8,467 bases of DNA. It comes from Anaerolineales bacterium. Its GTDB lineage: Bacteria > Chloroflexota > Anaerolineae > Anaerolineales > UBA4823. The stretch is from the NCBI GenBank assembly GCA_022865865.1, contig JALHTN010000056.1, positions 1 to 8,467 of the forward strand, given 5' to 3'. The position numbers and the translations under genes are program-made. Shown here one piece after another: positions 1-6,213 of this stretch (positions within the stretch are counted from its first letter, which is position 1; each line of letters begins with the position of its first letter). The notes below the pieces were generated by a model that saw nothing but the letters and a program-made list of their open reading frames with translations, searched no databases and was not told where the DNA came from.

Positions 1-178
1 AAATAGTAACCTTCAATGCGTATTGCAGCAAATTGGGGTAATGTAACATATCAGACAAGAATTCGTTTAATTTGATAGGGTTGGGTGGGGAGCTCGTATT
101 CAGCTTCCCTAAAAATCTTGAAACGCCTGGAAATCCGAATCTGACAACCTATTCTGGTCTGGATGAAGAGAGGCCAAT

Positions 179-194
179 CCTGATTTTGATCAGG
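179..194. repeat. Short inverted repeat CCTGAT-TTTG-ATCAGG
   Basis: A perfect 6-bp inverted repeat with a 4-base centre lies about 105 bases before the preferred GTG start of the GGDEF gene. It could be an operator half-site pair or a small RNA hairpin. No T-tract follows, so it is not a typical intrinsic terminator. A repeat this short can occur by chance. Confidence 0.3.
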
Positions 195-284
195 TTACGG
201 TTCGAAAGCCTCCTCAATCCTCTGCCAACCCACATCAGGGAGGATGTTCGCCCCCAAGATTGTATTCGGGAGGCATTTGGGAAT

Positions 285-290
285 GAGGAA
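285..290 (+). promoter_or_regulatory. Ribosome binding site deciding the GTG start at 300
   Basis: GAGGAA lies 9 bases before the GTG at 300. No comparable purine motif precedes the TTG at 72 or the TTG at 186. A start at 300 puts the first membrane segment at residue 7 or so, as expected for a protein that begins with its membrane sensor region. Confidence 0.55.
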
Positions 291-299
291 CCAAATACT

Positions 300-1517
300 G
301 TGTCCAGAACTGCACAGCTTTACATTGGCTCGATTTTAACTGCTGGCTTGATTGTTGCCATCCATGCCTGGTCAATTTTTGATCCATTCCAGATCAGCTG
401 GATAGATTTTTTACTGCTGATAGTCCTGGCTGCTGGTACACAGCTGCTCAAATCGGAAGCCCCATATTTCCAGGTTTACCACCCCAGTCTGGTGTTTTTC
501 TTTGCCGGAATTCTAATCCTGCAGCCATTCGGTTTTGTTGTGCTGGTGTTGGTTGCGCATGCAGCTGAATTAGTAAAAGAAAGGGTGTTGAATCGCCAGA
601 GTTTGCGAGAGTGGTACCTGCAGTCATTCAATGCCGGGATGCATATACTCCTCGGCGCCCTGGCGAGGTTGCTATACCTTGAAATCAATCCGGATTACAT
701 GCTGGTTGGCACAATAAATGCACTGATCGGAACAGGGGTAGTAGCCTGTGTTTACATAGCATTAAATCACCTGATGGTAGGTGTAGCAGTGGTCCTAACG
801 CGCGGCGTATCCTGGAGGGAAACCGGTGTACTCGATATTGAGAATCTGGCAACGGATTTCATGTTGGCAATGTTTGGTTATGTGTCAGCGGTCTTAATGA
901 GTTTGAATGCCTGGTTGATCCTGCCAGCCATCGCGCCGCTATATTTGATCAACAGGTCATTGAGCGTACCAGAACTTAAGCACCGAGCTGAGTCGGATCC
1001 AAAGACGGGATTATGGAATGACAGGTATTTCGTCCAGGCACTCGAACAGGAGCTGAGCCGTTCAATGCGTTTTGATCGTCCTTTAACGGTGGTGCTTGCA
1101 GACCTGGACTACCTGCGCGAGATCAACAATAAATATGGCCACCTGGCAGGGGATGCAGTGCTGATCGGTGTGGCGGAAATTCTGCGCACTTATTTCCGTG
1201 ATTACGATATCGTTGCTCGCTTCGGAGGTGAAGAATTTGCTATCCTGCTGCCTGAGACAGCTCCCGAGGATGCCTTGTCGCGGATCGAGACAGTGCGAGT
1301 AGCGATCGAAAAAACAGCCTATTTGGCACCAGAAGTGGATAGGACCTTGAACATCACCATGAGTTTTGGTCTGGCTGGGATTAAAAAGGATCAACCCAAT
1401 GCACAGGAGATCATCCACTGTGCTGACCAGGCCATGTATATGGCAAAGAGAGCCGGGCGCAACCAGATCAGGATTTATTCTCCAGATTTAGCTACCTCTG
1501 GTGAGTATCTGGCGTAG
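300..1517 (+). CDS. Membrane-anchored GGDEF diguanylate cyclase
   Basis: This is a predicted diguanylate cyclase, making cyclic di-GMP from two GTP at the inner face of the membrane. From the GTG at 300 it is 405 residues. The first ~220 residues hold about six hydrophobic segments (near 7-25, 33-50, 62-87, 112-127, 135-166 and 188-217), an integral-membrane sensor of the MASE type; I recall similar modules in Chloroflexota but cannot assign the family. The GGDEF domain covers about 230-395: a variant entry motif 'DPKTGLWN' (233-240), metal-site Asp268 in 'ADLDYL', and the active-site loop GGEEF at 309-313. The inhibitory I-site RxxD is intact at Arg300-Asp303, five residues before GGEEF, so product inhibition is likely. 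The longer form starting at TTG 72 adds 76 unconvincing residues. An HD-GYP phosphodiesterase gene follows 114 bases later on the same strand. The enzymatic call is strong; the sensed signal is unknown. Confidence 0.9.
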   Translation: MSRTAQLYIGSILTAGLIVAIHAWSIFDPFQISWIDFLLLIVLAAGTQLLKSEAPYFQVYHPSLVFFFAGILILQPFGFVVLVLVAHAAELVKERVLNRQSLREWYLQSFNAGMHILLGALARLLYLEINPDYMLVGTINALIGTGVVACVYIALNHLMVGVAVVLTRGVSWRETGVLDIENLATDFMLAMFGYVSAVLMSLNAWLILPAIAPLYLINRSLSVPELKHRAESDPKTGLWNDRYFVQALEQELSRSMRFDRPLTVVLADLDYLREINNKYGHLAGDAVLIGVAEILRTYFRDYDIVARFGGEEFAILLPETAPEDALSRIETVRVAIEKTAYLAPEVDRTLNITMSFGLAGIKKDQPNAQEIIHCADQAMYMAKRAGRNQIRIYSPDLATSGEYLA

Positions 1518-1631
1518 AAAAGTAGTTCAATCTTGGAATTGTTTGGTGGATTACAAACATCGGGGAGCGGGTAAAGATATAAAATCGGGTGTGATTGGTA
1601 ACTGGGTTTAATTGGGAAGTTGGTGGAAGTG

Positions 1632-3425
1632 ATGGATGCGATCAAAGATAATCTGATTGGAGAAAGAATTGAGTCTCCAAAGAGCGAAATGGGTGGGAAA
1701 GTACGGTTACCTGGTGTAAGGTTCCCGATCCGGGCGAAGATCACGGTACCATTCTTGATCCTGGCTGTCGGGTTAGCAATCGGGGCAGCTTATGCGATCA
1801 CTCAGATCGTTTTCGATACGATCGATGAGCGCTTTACCAACCAGCTGATCGAGAGTGGGAAATTGTCGGCAGAAAGTATGGTGCGGCAGGAGGACAGTTT
1901 GCTGCGCTCATTGCGCCTGTTCTCATATACCGAGGGACTGCCGGAAGCGATCATCACAAATAACCTTGAGAGGCTGGAGGAATTGTCCTATGGGATCGCA
2001 GCAAACCAGGGTGAAGAAGTGGTGGAATTCCTTGACAAGGAAGGCCAGCTGGTTCTGGGGTTAAATCACCAGCTCGGGGGAGATGCGGCAGATTACAAAG
2101 TTTCAACCAGATCGGATGCTGATTATGGCAGTATGGCGTTTATCGCTAATGTGTTGGCTGGCCAAGTGGATGAATTTGGTGACAAGTACTCGGGATTGGT
2201 GCGCTTCGATTGGAATGATGTTTTCTATGTCGCGGGGCCATTACTGGACAATGATGGGGAACTGAGTGGTGTGGTTCTGGTTGGTAAGACCCTTGATACC
2301 ATGCTGCGCCAAATCCATGATGAAACTCTCGCCCAGGTAACTGTCTACGAAGGAAGTGGTGCACCCTATGCGAGTACATTTTATGAAGCACTGTCAGTTG
2401 AGCAGAGTGAAGCTGCGCGGGTGCTGGCGAACCAGAACGAGAGCAGCCTGAGGCGGAATATCGGCAACCGGCGGGGATTAAACATCAGTAATATTGAGTA
2501 TGAAGAGATTTTAGGGCCATGGGAAGGTCGGGGAAATGATGATCTGGGATTGATCGGTGTCTCCCTGCCGCGCACATTTTTGGTCCGTGCAAGCAATGCC
2601 ACACGGCTTCAAATCACGGGCTTGGCTTCATTGAGTTTGCTGCTGGTGATCTTGCTGGGAGTGTATATTGCCAGCGTCATCACCCGCCCGCTGCGAAACC
2701 TGGTGGAAGCTTCCGCGGAGGTGGCGGGTGGCAATCTCCAGGTGCAAATTATGCCGCGCGGTAATGACGAGGTCACCGTCCTAACCCGTTCGTTTAACAA
2801 TATGATTTCCAGTCTCAACCAGTCCAAAGATGATTTATTGAATGCATACGACCGCACACTAGAAGGCTGGTCAATGGCACTGGAACTCCGTGACCAAGAC
2901 ACAGAGGGACATACCCGGAGAGTAGCGGAGCTAACGCTGGAACTTTCCCAGCTGATGGGATATGAAGGTGAAGAATTGGTCCATATCCGGAGGGGAGCCT
3001 TGCTGCATGATATCGGAAAAATGGGCATTCCGGACAGCATCTTGCTGAAACCTGGTGCGCTTTCCTCGGAAGAGTGGTCGGTAATGCGCCGCCATCCAGA
3101 ATTTGCATACCAGCTGCTGTGGCCAATTGAATACCTGAGACCCGCTATATCCATCCCTTACAGCCATCATGAGTGGTGGAATGGGAATGGTTACCCACAA
3201 GGATTGACTGGAGAAGATATCCCTCTCCCGGCACGAATCTTTGCGGTGATCGATGTTTGGGATGCTATGCGATCAGATCGTCCTTACCGGAAGGCAGTTG
3301 CTGAGAGCGAAGTGTGTGAGTATTTGCTCGAATCCAAAGGTGTTCATTTAGATTGTCGGGTGGTGGAGGCTTTCTTTGAGCTGCTTGGGAGTAAATCTAG
3401 CAATGGAAACGGTCAGGTAGGATAA
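1632..3425 (+). CDS. Cache-like/HAMP/HD-GYP cyclic di-GMP phosphodiesterase
   Basis: This is a predicted transmembrane receptor that hydrolyses cyclic di-GMP. From ATG 1632 it is 597 residues: TM1 about 36-59, an extracytoplasmic region about 60-320 resembling a Cache sensor (helix, then the 'EFLDKEGQLV' strand pattern), TM2 about 326-351, HAMP about 352-398, and HD-GYP about 410-590. Metal-site residues are visible: His427 in 'EGHTRRV', His459-Asp460 in 'LLHDIGK', His488 in 'RRHPEF', His512-His513 in 'SHHEWW' and Asp541 in 'VIDVWD'. The GYP triplet is at 520-522. Two deviations: the usual HHExxDGxGYP reads HHEWWNGNGYP (Asp to Asn), and the residue four before His427 is Asp where trimetal HD-GYP proteins usually have Glu. 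In-frame TTG 1620, GTG 1623 and GTG 1629 are alternative starts; 'GGGAAG' at 1614-1619 fits GTG 1629 or ATG 1632 best. The gene sits between a GGDEF cyclase gene and a Thr/Pro-rich membrane protein gene, the latter probably cotranscribed. Confidence 0.92.
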   Translation: MDAIKDNLIGERIESPKSEMGGKVRLPGVRFPIRAKITVPFLILAVGLAIGAAYAITQIVFDTIDERFTNQLIESGKLSAESMVRQEDSLLRSLRLFSYTEGLPEAIITNNLERLEELSYGIAANQGEEVVEFLDKEGQLVLGLNHQLGGDAADYKVSTRSDADYGSMAFIANVLAGQVDEFGDKYSGLVRFDWNDVFYVAGPLLDNDGELSGVVLVGKTLDTMLRQIHDETLAQVTVYEGSGAPYASTFYEALSVEQSEAARVLANQNESSLRRNIGNRRGLNISNIEYEEILGPWEGRGNDDLGLIGVSLPRTFLVRASNATRLQITGLASLSLLLVILLGVYIASVITRPLRNLVEASAEVAGGNLQVQIMPRGNDEVTVLTRSFNNMISSLNQSKDDLLNAYDRTLEGWSMALELRDQDTEGHTRRVAELTLELSQLMGYEGEELVHIRRGALLHDIGKMGIPDSILLKPGALSSEEWSVMRRHPEFAYQLLWPIEYLRPAISIPYSHHEWWNGNGYPQGLTGEDIPLPARIFAVIDVWDAMRSDRPYRKAVAESEVCEYLLESKGVHLDCRVVEAFFELLGSKSSNGNGQVG

Positions 3426-3431
3426 CTGCAG

Positions 3432-4214
3432 GTGAAACAACATATTTTATCCTGGTTGCATAATATCCAGCAGCGCACAGGATTTTATTGGGGTGGGGGT
3501 GAAATTATTGTTGCAGGGATCTTGATCGTGGGGATCCTGAGTTTGGGATCTGGTATGTTCGGAAAGTGGATCCGAGCATCCAGGGAGGGTGGGTTGTTGA
3601 TGGTTGATCTGCATTCCTTTAGCGCCGCGGACTACGGCGTGGATGAGATGCCAGTATCAGTTCCAGCGATCGGTTTGGAAATCATCCAGGATTTGTTAGG
3701 AATGAATGCACCTCCGGAAACTGGTAGACCCGCGGAAATTGCTTTGGTGACACCGAGGTTTCCTTCCCCAACACCAACATTGCCGTGGAGCGGGACGCTT
3801 GTTTGGACTTCAACACCTGAAGCGAGTGAGCCAGCAGGGAGCACTCCCACCAGTGAGCATCGGGAATCAGCAACCCCAGCCGCGATTCTTTCGCAAACTC
3901 CAACTGCATTACCCACGCAACAGCCGCCCAGTACAGTTCCACCTCAATTCCCAACCAATACACCGTATCCCAGCCCTACCAATCCTGCAGCCACTAAGAC
4001 TTCACAGCCCACAATCATGCCGCCCACGGTTACCCCTGCTACCAATACGCCTGCGCCAACCGCACTGCCTCCACCAACAAACACCCCTCAACCCACCCCG
4101 ACTTCGCAACCGATTTCTTCACCAACACCACGCCCAACGCGTTCATCAAACCCGGCGGTGACTCCAACGGCACAATATACGCCGGTGACTTCCGGACCGC
4201 CACCGATCCCCTGA
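3432..4214 (+). CDS. Bitopic membrane protein with long Thr/Pro/Ser-rich tail
   Basis: I do not recognise a named family. The 260-residue product begins at GTG 3432, with AGGA at 3419-3422 nine bases before it, overlapping the end of the HD-GYP gene. One hydrophobic helix spans about residues 24-44. A short ordinary segment (about 45-105) follows, and then residues ~107-260 are dominated by Pro, Thr, Ser and Ala, with imperfect 'PTNTP', 'TPTALP' and 'SPTP' repeats. Such tails are common in exported Chloroflexota proteins and usually act as flexible, possibly glycosylated, wall-spanning linkers. Here the tail ends in 'GPPPIP' with no folded domain after it. The likely topology is N-in/C-out, but charges on both sides of the helix are positive, so this is inference. 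The 6-base gap to the HD-GYP gene suggests one transcript and a possible envelope role under c-di-GMP control. The DNA of the tail is markedly C- and A-rich on this strand because of CCN and ACN codons. Confidence 0.8.
   Translation: MKQHILSWLHNIQQRTGFYWGGGEIIVAGILIVGILSLGSGMFGKWIRASREGGLLMVDLHSFSAADYGVDEMPVSVPAIGLEIIQDLLGMNAPPETGRPAEIALVTPRFPSPTPTLPWSGTLVWTSTPEASEPAGSTPTSEHRESATPAAILSQTPTALPTQQPPSTVPPQFPTNTPYPSPTNPAATKTSQPTIMPPTVTPATNTPAPTALPPPTNTPQPTPTSQPISSPTPRPTRSSNPAVTPTAQYTPVTSGPPPIP
3747..4211 (+). repeat. Degenerate Thr/Pro codon-rich low-complexity tract
   Basis: The tract encodes the tail from about residue 106 onward. Short units such as 'PTNTP' (about residues 174-178 and 215-219), 'PTAL' (157-160, 209-212) and 'SPTP' recur at irregular spacing. 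G is scarce and C and A are abundant on the plus strand compared with flanking coding DNA. The irregular period suggests slow drift of a repetitive coding region and not a recent tandem expansion. Repeat number may differ between related strains. Confidence 0.65.
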
Positions 4215-4291
4215 AGATGACCGAAAAATTTCCATAAGTGTGAGGGAAGCCTGGGGAGATACGGGGGAAAAACCACATAATTTAAAAATAA

Positions 4292-4303
4292 CCTAAAATT
4301 AGG
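4292..4303. repeat. Inverted repeat CCTAA-AA-TTAGG
   Basis: A 5-bp inverted repeat with a 2-base centre lies in the AT-rich part of the 154-base gap before the GNAT-like gene. The gap (4215-4368) probably holds that gene's promoter; TAAAAT at 4294-4299, inside the repeat, resembles a -10 hexamer, but no good -35 is visible. No terminator hairpin with a T-tract was found for the preceding gene. The repeat may be an operator or chance. Confidence 0.25.
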
Positions 4304-4357
4304 AGCAACGGATTGCCTGGTTGGTTGTTTTAACTACAGGTTCATCAATGAGTCTAC

Positions 4358-4364
4358 GAGGAGG
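4358..4364 (+). promoter_or_regulatory. Strong ribosome binding site deciding the ATG at 4369
   Basis: GAGGAGG, a near-perfect anti-16S match, ends four bases before ATG 4369. It lies downstream of the in-frame TTG 4321 and ATG 4348 and selects 4369 as the start, removing the first 16 residues of the longest reading frame. Confidence 0.75.
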
Positions 4365-4368
4365 CAAA

Positions 4369-5487
4369 ATGCAGGTTCGTATCATCGATACCCAAAATCC
4401 GAAGGATGTGGATAAGTTTGTAAATTTACCCTTTCATCTGTACGCCAATAATAAGCAATGGGTGCCGCCCTTGCTTTCCTCGGCCAAGAAGATTCTAAAC
4501 AGGGAGAAACACCCCTTCTACGAGCATTCGGACGCGGCTTTCCTGCTGGCAGAAGAAGATGGCAAAGTGCTTGGCAGACTGGCCGTGATGGATAACAGTA
4601 ATTATAAAAAATATCGCCAAGTAAAGGCTGCTTTTTTTGGTTTCTTGGAGGTGGTTGAAGATCAAGCGGTGGCACTGGCGCTCTTCACCAAGGCTTTCGA
4701 TTGGGCGCGGGAGAGGGGGCTGGAGACGATGATAGGACCGCGGGGAATGAACCCGACTGAGGCAACCGGGATGCTGGTAGAAGGCTTCGAGCACCGAGCG
4801 GCGATGACTATCCCCTATAATTTTGAATACTACGATGCTTTCGTGAAGGCGGCAGGATTTGAAAAAGATACCGATCATTTATCCGGTTACTTACCGGGTG
4901 ATTACCAGCTTCCGGAGCGGGTTTTGCGTATAGCCGAGAAGATCAAGCAGCGACGGAAGATGTGGGTCAAAACCGTCAAAGATAAGGACGAAATCCGTGA
5001 GTGGGTACCGCGGGTATTTGAGGTTTACTCAAAAGCCTTCACTGATTCGCATACTTTCTTTCCACCGACTGAACGCGAGATGGAGATGATCGCCGAACCA
5101 ATCATCGAGGTCACCGACCCCGGTCTGGTGAAAGCTGTGATGAAGGGGGATGAAATGATTGGCTTCATTATTTCATATTTCGATTTGTCCGCAGCCTTAC
5201 AGCGCTGTCGAGGTCGAATGTGGCCATTCGGCTGGTATTGGCTGCTGACTGAGCGCAGACGTACCAAATGGGCGATCGTCAATGGTGCTGGTTTGCTGCC
5301 TGAGTACCAGGGTTTGGGTGCAAATGTGCTGCTGTATACAGAGCTGGCGAAAACGATTAATGATTACGGGTTTGAATTCACCGAGCTGGTGCAGGTCAAC
5401 GAAGTCAATAAAGCCAGCATGGCAGATATGGAAGCGGTGGGGGTAAACTGGTATAAACGTCACCGGGCTTATAAAAGAGATCTATGA
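4369..5487 (+). CDS. Two-domain GNAT-like acyltransferase family protein
   Basis: The 372-residue product is soluble, with no signal peptide or membrane helix. It resembles a widespread family of GNAT-fold proteins, recalling the YghO-like group, whose substrates I do not know. Features seen are an N-terminal half (about 1-170) with 'NKQWVPPL' (28-35), 'HPFYEHSDAAF' (48-58), 'GRLAV' (69-73), 'GPRGMNPTEATG' (123-134) and 'NFEYYDAFVKAAGFEK' (151-166), then a C-terminal GNAT-like half (about 200-372) with 'GDEMIGFII' (260-268) and the acetyl-CoA loop region 'LLPEYQGLGANVLL' (309-322). The loop reads QGLGAN where the usual pattern is Q/RxxGxG/A, so its last position departs from consensus. The substrate cannot be inferred; an acyl transfer role in the cytoplasm is the family expectation. 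An exported-protein gene follows after 7 bases, its ribosome site using this gene's stop region, so the two are probably cotranscribed. The fold assignment is good; catalytic activity is less certain. Confidence 0.8.
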   Translation: MQVRIIDTQNPKDVDKFVNLPFHLYANNKQWVPPLLSSAKKILNREKHPFYEHSDAAFLLAEEDGKVLGRLAVMDNSNYKKYRQVKAAFFGFLEVVEDQAVALALFTKAFDWARERGLETMIGPRGMNPTEATGMLVEGFEHRAAMTIPYNFEYYDAFVKAAGFEKDTDHLSGYLPGDYQLPERVLRIAEKIKQRRKMWVKTVKDKDEIREWVPRVFEVYSKAFTDSHTFFPPTEREMEMIAEPIIEVTDPGLVKAVMKGDEMIGFIISYFDLSAALQRCRGRMWPFGWYWLLTERRRTKWAIVNGAGLLPEYQGLGANVLLYTELAKTINDYGFEFTELVQVNEVNKASMADMEAVGVNWYKRHRAYKRDL

Positions 5488-5489
5488 GG
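5486..5489 (+). promoter_or_regulatory. Ribosome binding site overlapping the upstream stop codon
   Basis: GAGG begins within the TGA stop (5485-5487) of the GNAT-like gene and lies five bases before ATG 5495. This favours 5495 over the in-frame ATGs at 5519 and 5528 and suggests translational coupling of the two genes. Confidence 0.5.
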
Positions 5490-5494
5490 CTGAT

Positions 5495-6103
5495 ATGCGG
5501 TCATCTTCTAGTGTGAGAATGAAGGATATGAAACCATACCCTGTGATCATTCTCTTCATATCTGTGGCTCTGATGCTGGTATTTGGAACCAACACGACGA
5601 AAGCTTTTCCGCAGAATGCCGAGCAGGTAAACTTGCCCGTCGTTTATAAGACGTTCAACACAGCATTCACGAATCCTGGATTTGAACAGGAGACTGCAGG
5701 CTGGGTAGTTCAATCCAACCAGGGGGACAGTGTGGTGACGACTGCAGCTGCGCACACTGGAATCTATGCGGCTGGTTTGGGGAATGGTGGCAGCACACGG
5801 GTGGCATCGATAGCCCAGCAGGTTAAAGTACCCCAGCAAGACTACGCAGTCCAATATATGCAGTGGGCGCAATCCCTGGAACCATGCAACGACACAAAGA
5901 ACAGGGTGATGGTGTATGTGAATGGCAGCCCGTACCAGCATTACAAAATTTGCCAGGACAGCAACAACTCAAAATGGGTGGTGAAAAATATCTATCTAGC
6001 GCCTTATAAAGGTCAAACGGTGGTGTTCAAGTTGGAGTTTGAAAGCTTAACCATCCCTAATAATTACCTTTATGTGGATGATTTTTCCTTCGAATCTCCA
6101 TAA
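5495..6103 (+). CDS. Exported small protein with carbohydrate-binding-like beta-sandwich
   Basis: The 202-residue product starts with a basic N-terminus and a hydrophobic helix (about 15-30), a likely signal peptide with cleavage near 'TTKA' at residue 37. Then comes 'VNLPVVYK' (45-52), close to the 'YLPLVLK'-type segment I know from many exported Chloroflexota proteins. The rest (about 58-202) has the pattern of a jelly-roll domain like those of CBM4/9 or similar modules: 'NPGFEQETAGW' at 60-70, 'AAHTGIYAAGLG' at 85-96, alternating strands, and a final 'YLYVDDFSFES' at 191-201. Cys131 and Cys153 could form a disulphide. No catalytic domain is attached and no C-terminal anchor is seen, so it is probably a free or wall-associated binding protein. 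The ligand is unknown, and protein-protein binding is also possible. It is the last gene before a 110-base gap with a large dyad. Confidence 0.72.
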   Translation: MRSSSSVRMKDMKPYPVIILFISVALMLVFGTNTTKAFPQNAEQVNLPVVYKTFNTAFTNPGFEQETAGWVVQSNQGDSVVTTAAAHTGIYAAGLGNGGSTRVASIAQQVKVPQQDYAVQYMQWAQSLEPCNDTKNRVMVYVNGSPYQHYKICQDSNNSKWVVKNIYLAPYKGQTVVFKLEFESLTIPNNYLYVDDFSFESP

Positions 6104-6152
6104 TCATCAGGTTTAGGCTGGAAAGTTATAGGTTGTCTTACCGTAACCTCGC

Positions 6153-6186
6153 TGTCATGTCAGGGTTAATTAACCGCGTGATGACA
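6153..6186. promoter_or_regulatory. 34-bp bipartite dyad, probable operator for the lipid genes
   Basis: A perfect 12-bp palindrome, GGTTAATTAACC (6164-6175), is flanked on each side at exactly five bases by perfect 6-bp arms, TGTCAT (6153-6158) and ATGACA (6181-6186). All parts share one symmetry centre between 6169 and 6170, and 26 of 34 positions are symmetric. It ends 27 bases before the lipid kinase ATG. The symmetry suits binding of a dimeric or tetrameric regulator. No T-tract follows, so an intrinsic terminator for the preceding gene is unlikely, although an RNA hairpin with an AAUU loop is possible. No regulator gene is visible nearby. Confidence 0.5.
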
Positions 6187-6213
6187 CGGAAATAATAATC
6201 CCTGGGAGAACTT

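Larger units (their letters stand above)
1..299. other. Leader region before the GGDEF gene; no convincing gene
   Basis: The frame of the downstream GGDEF gene stays open back to a TTG at 72, but the residues this adds show no domain, signal or membrane character, and no ribosome site precedes that TTG. I treat the stretch as non-coding leader. It contains a weak promoter-like pair (GTAACA at 43-48, TTTAAT at 66-71, spacer 17) and a perfect 6-bp inverted repeat with a 4-base loop at 179-194. Neither is proven functional. The end of an upstream gene cannot be recognised in the first 70 bases. Confidence 0.5.

Noticed and set aside
1518..1631. TATAAA at 1578-1583 as a promoter for the HD-GYP gene
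   Set aside because: No acceptable -35 lies at 16-18 bases upstream; the 114-base gap probably holds some control element, but I cannot name one.
2609..3154. A 181-codon open frame on the minus strand inside the HD-GYP gene
   Set aside because: It is antisense to a clearly conserved HAMP/HD-GYP coding region, and its translation is Ser/Arg-rich with no domain pattern; it is a shadow frame.
3747..4211. Possible CRISPR-like or tandem repeat array
   Set aside because: The repetition is at the level of Thr/Pro codons with irregular spacing and an intact reading frame; there are no constant repeats with equal spacers.
5501..5941. A 146-codon minus-strand open frame opposite the exported protein gene
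   Set aside because: The plus-strand frame has a signal peptide and a recognisable beta-sandwich pattern, while the minus frame has His/Arg/Cys-rich content typical of a shadow.
6190..6199. AATAAT at 6194-6199 with TTAACC at 6170-6175 as a promoter for the lipid kinase
   Set aside because: It would start transcription about 8 bases before the ATG and cut into the GGGAG ribosome site; the -35 match is only partial.
6153..6200. Dyad read as an intrinsic terminator of the exported protein gene
   Set aside because: No run of T follows the arms (the sequence continues CGGAAATAATAATCC), and the RNA stem would be broken by a 5x5 internal loop.
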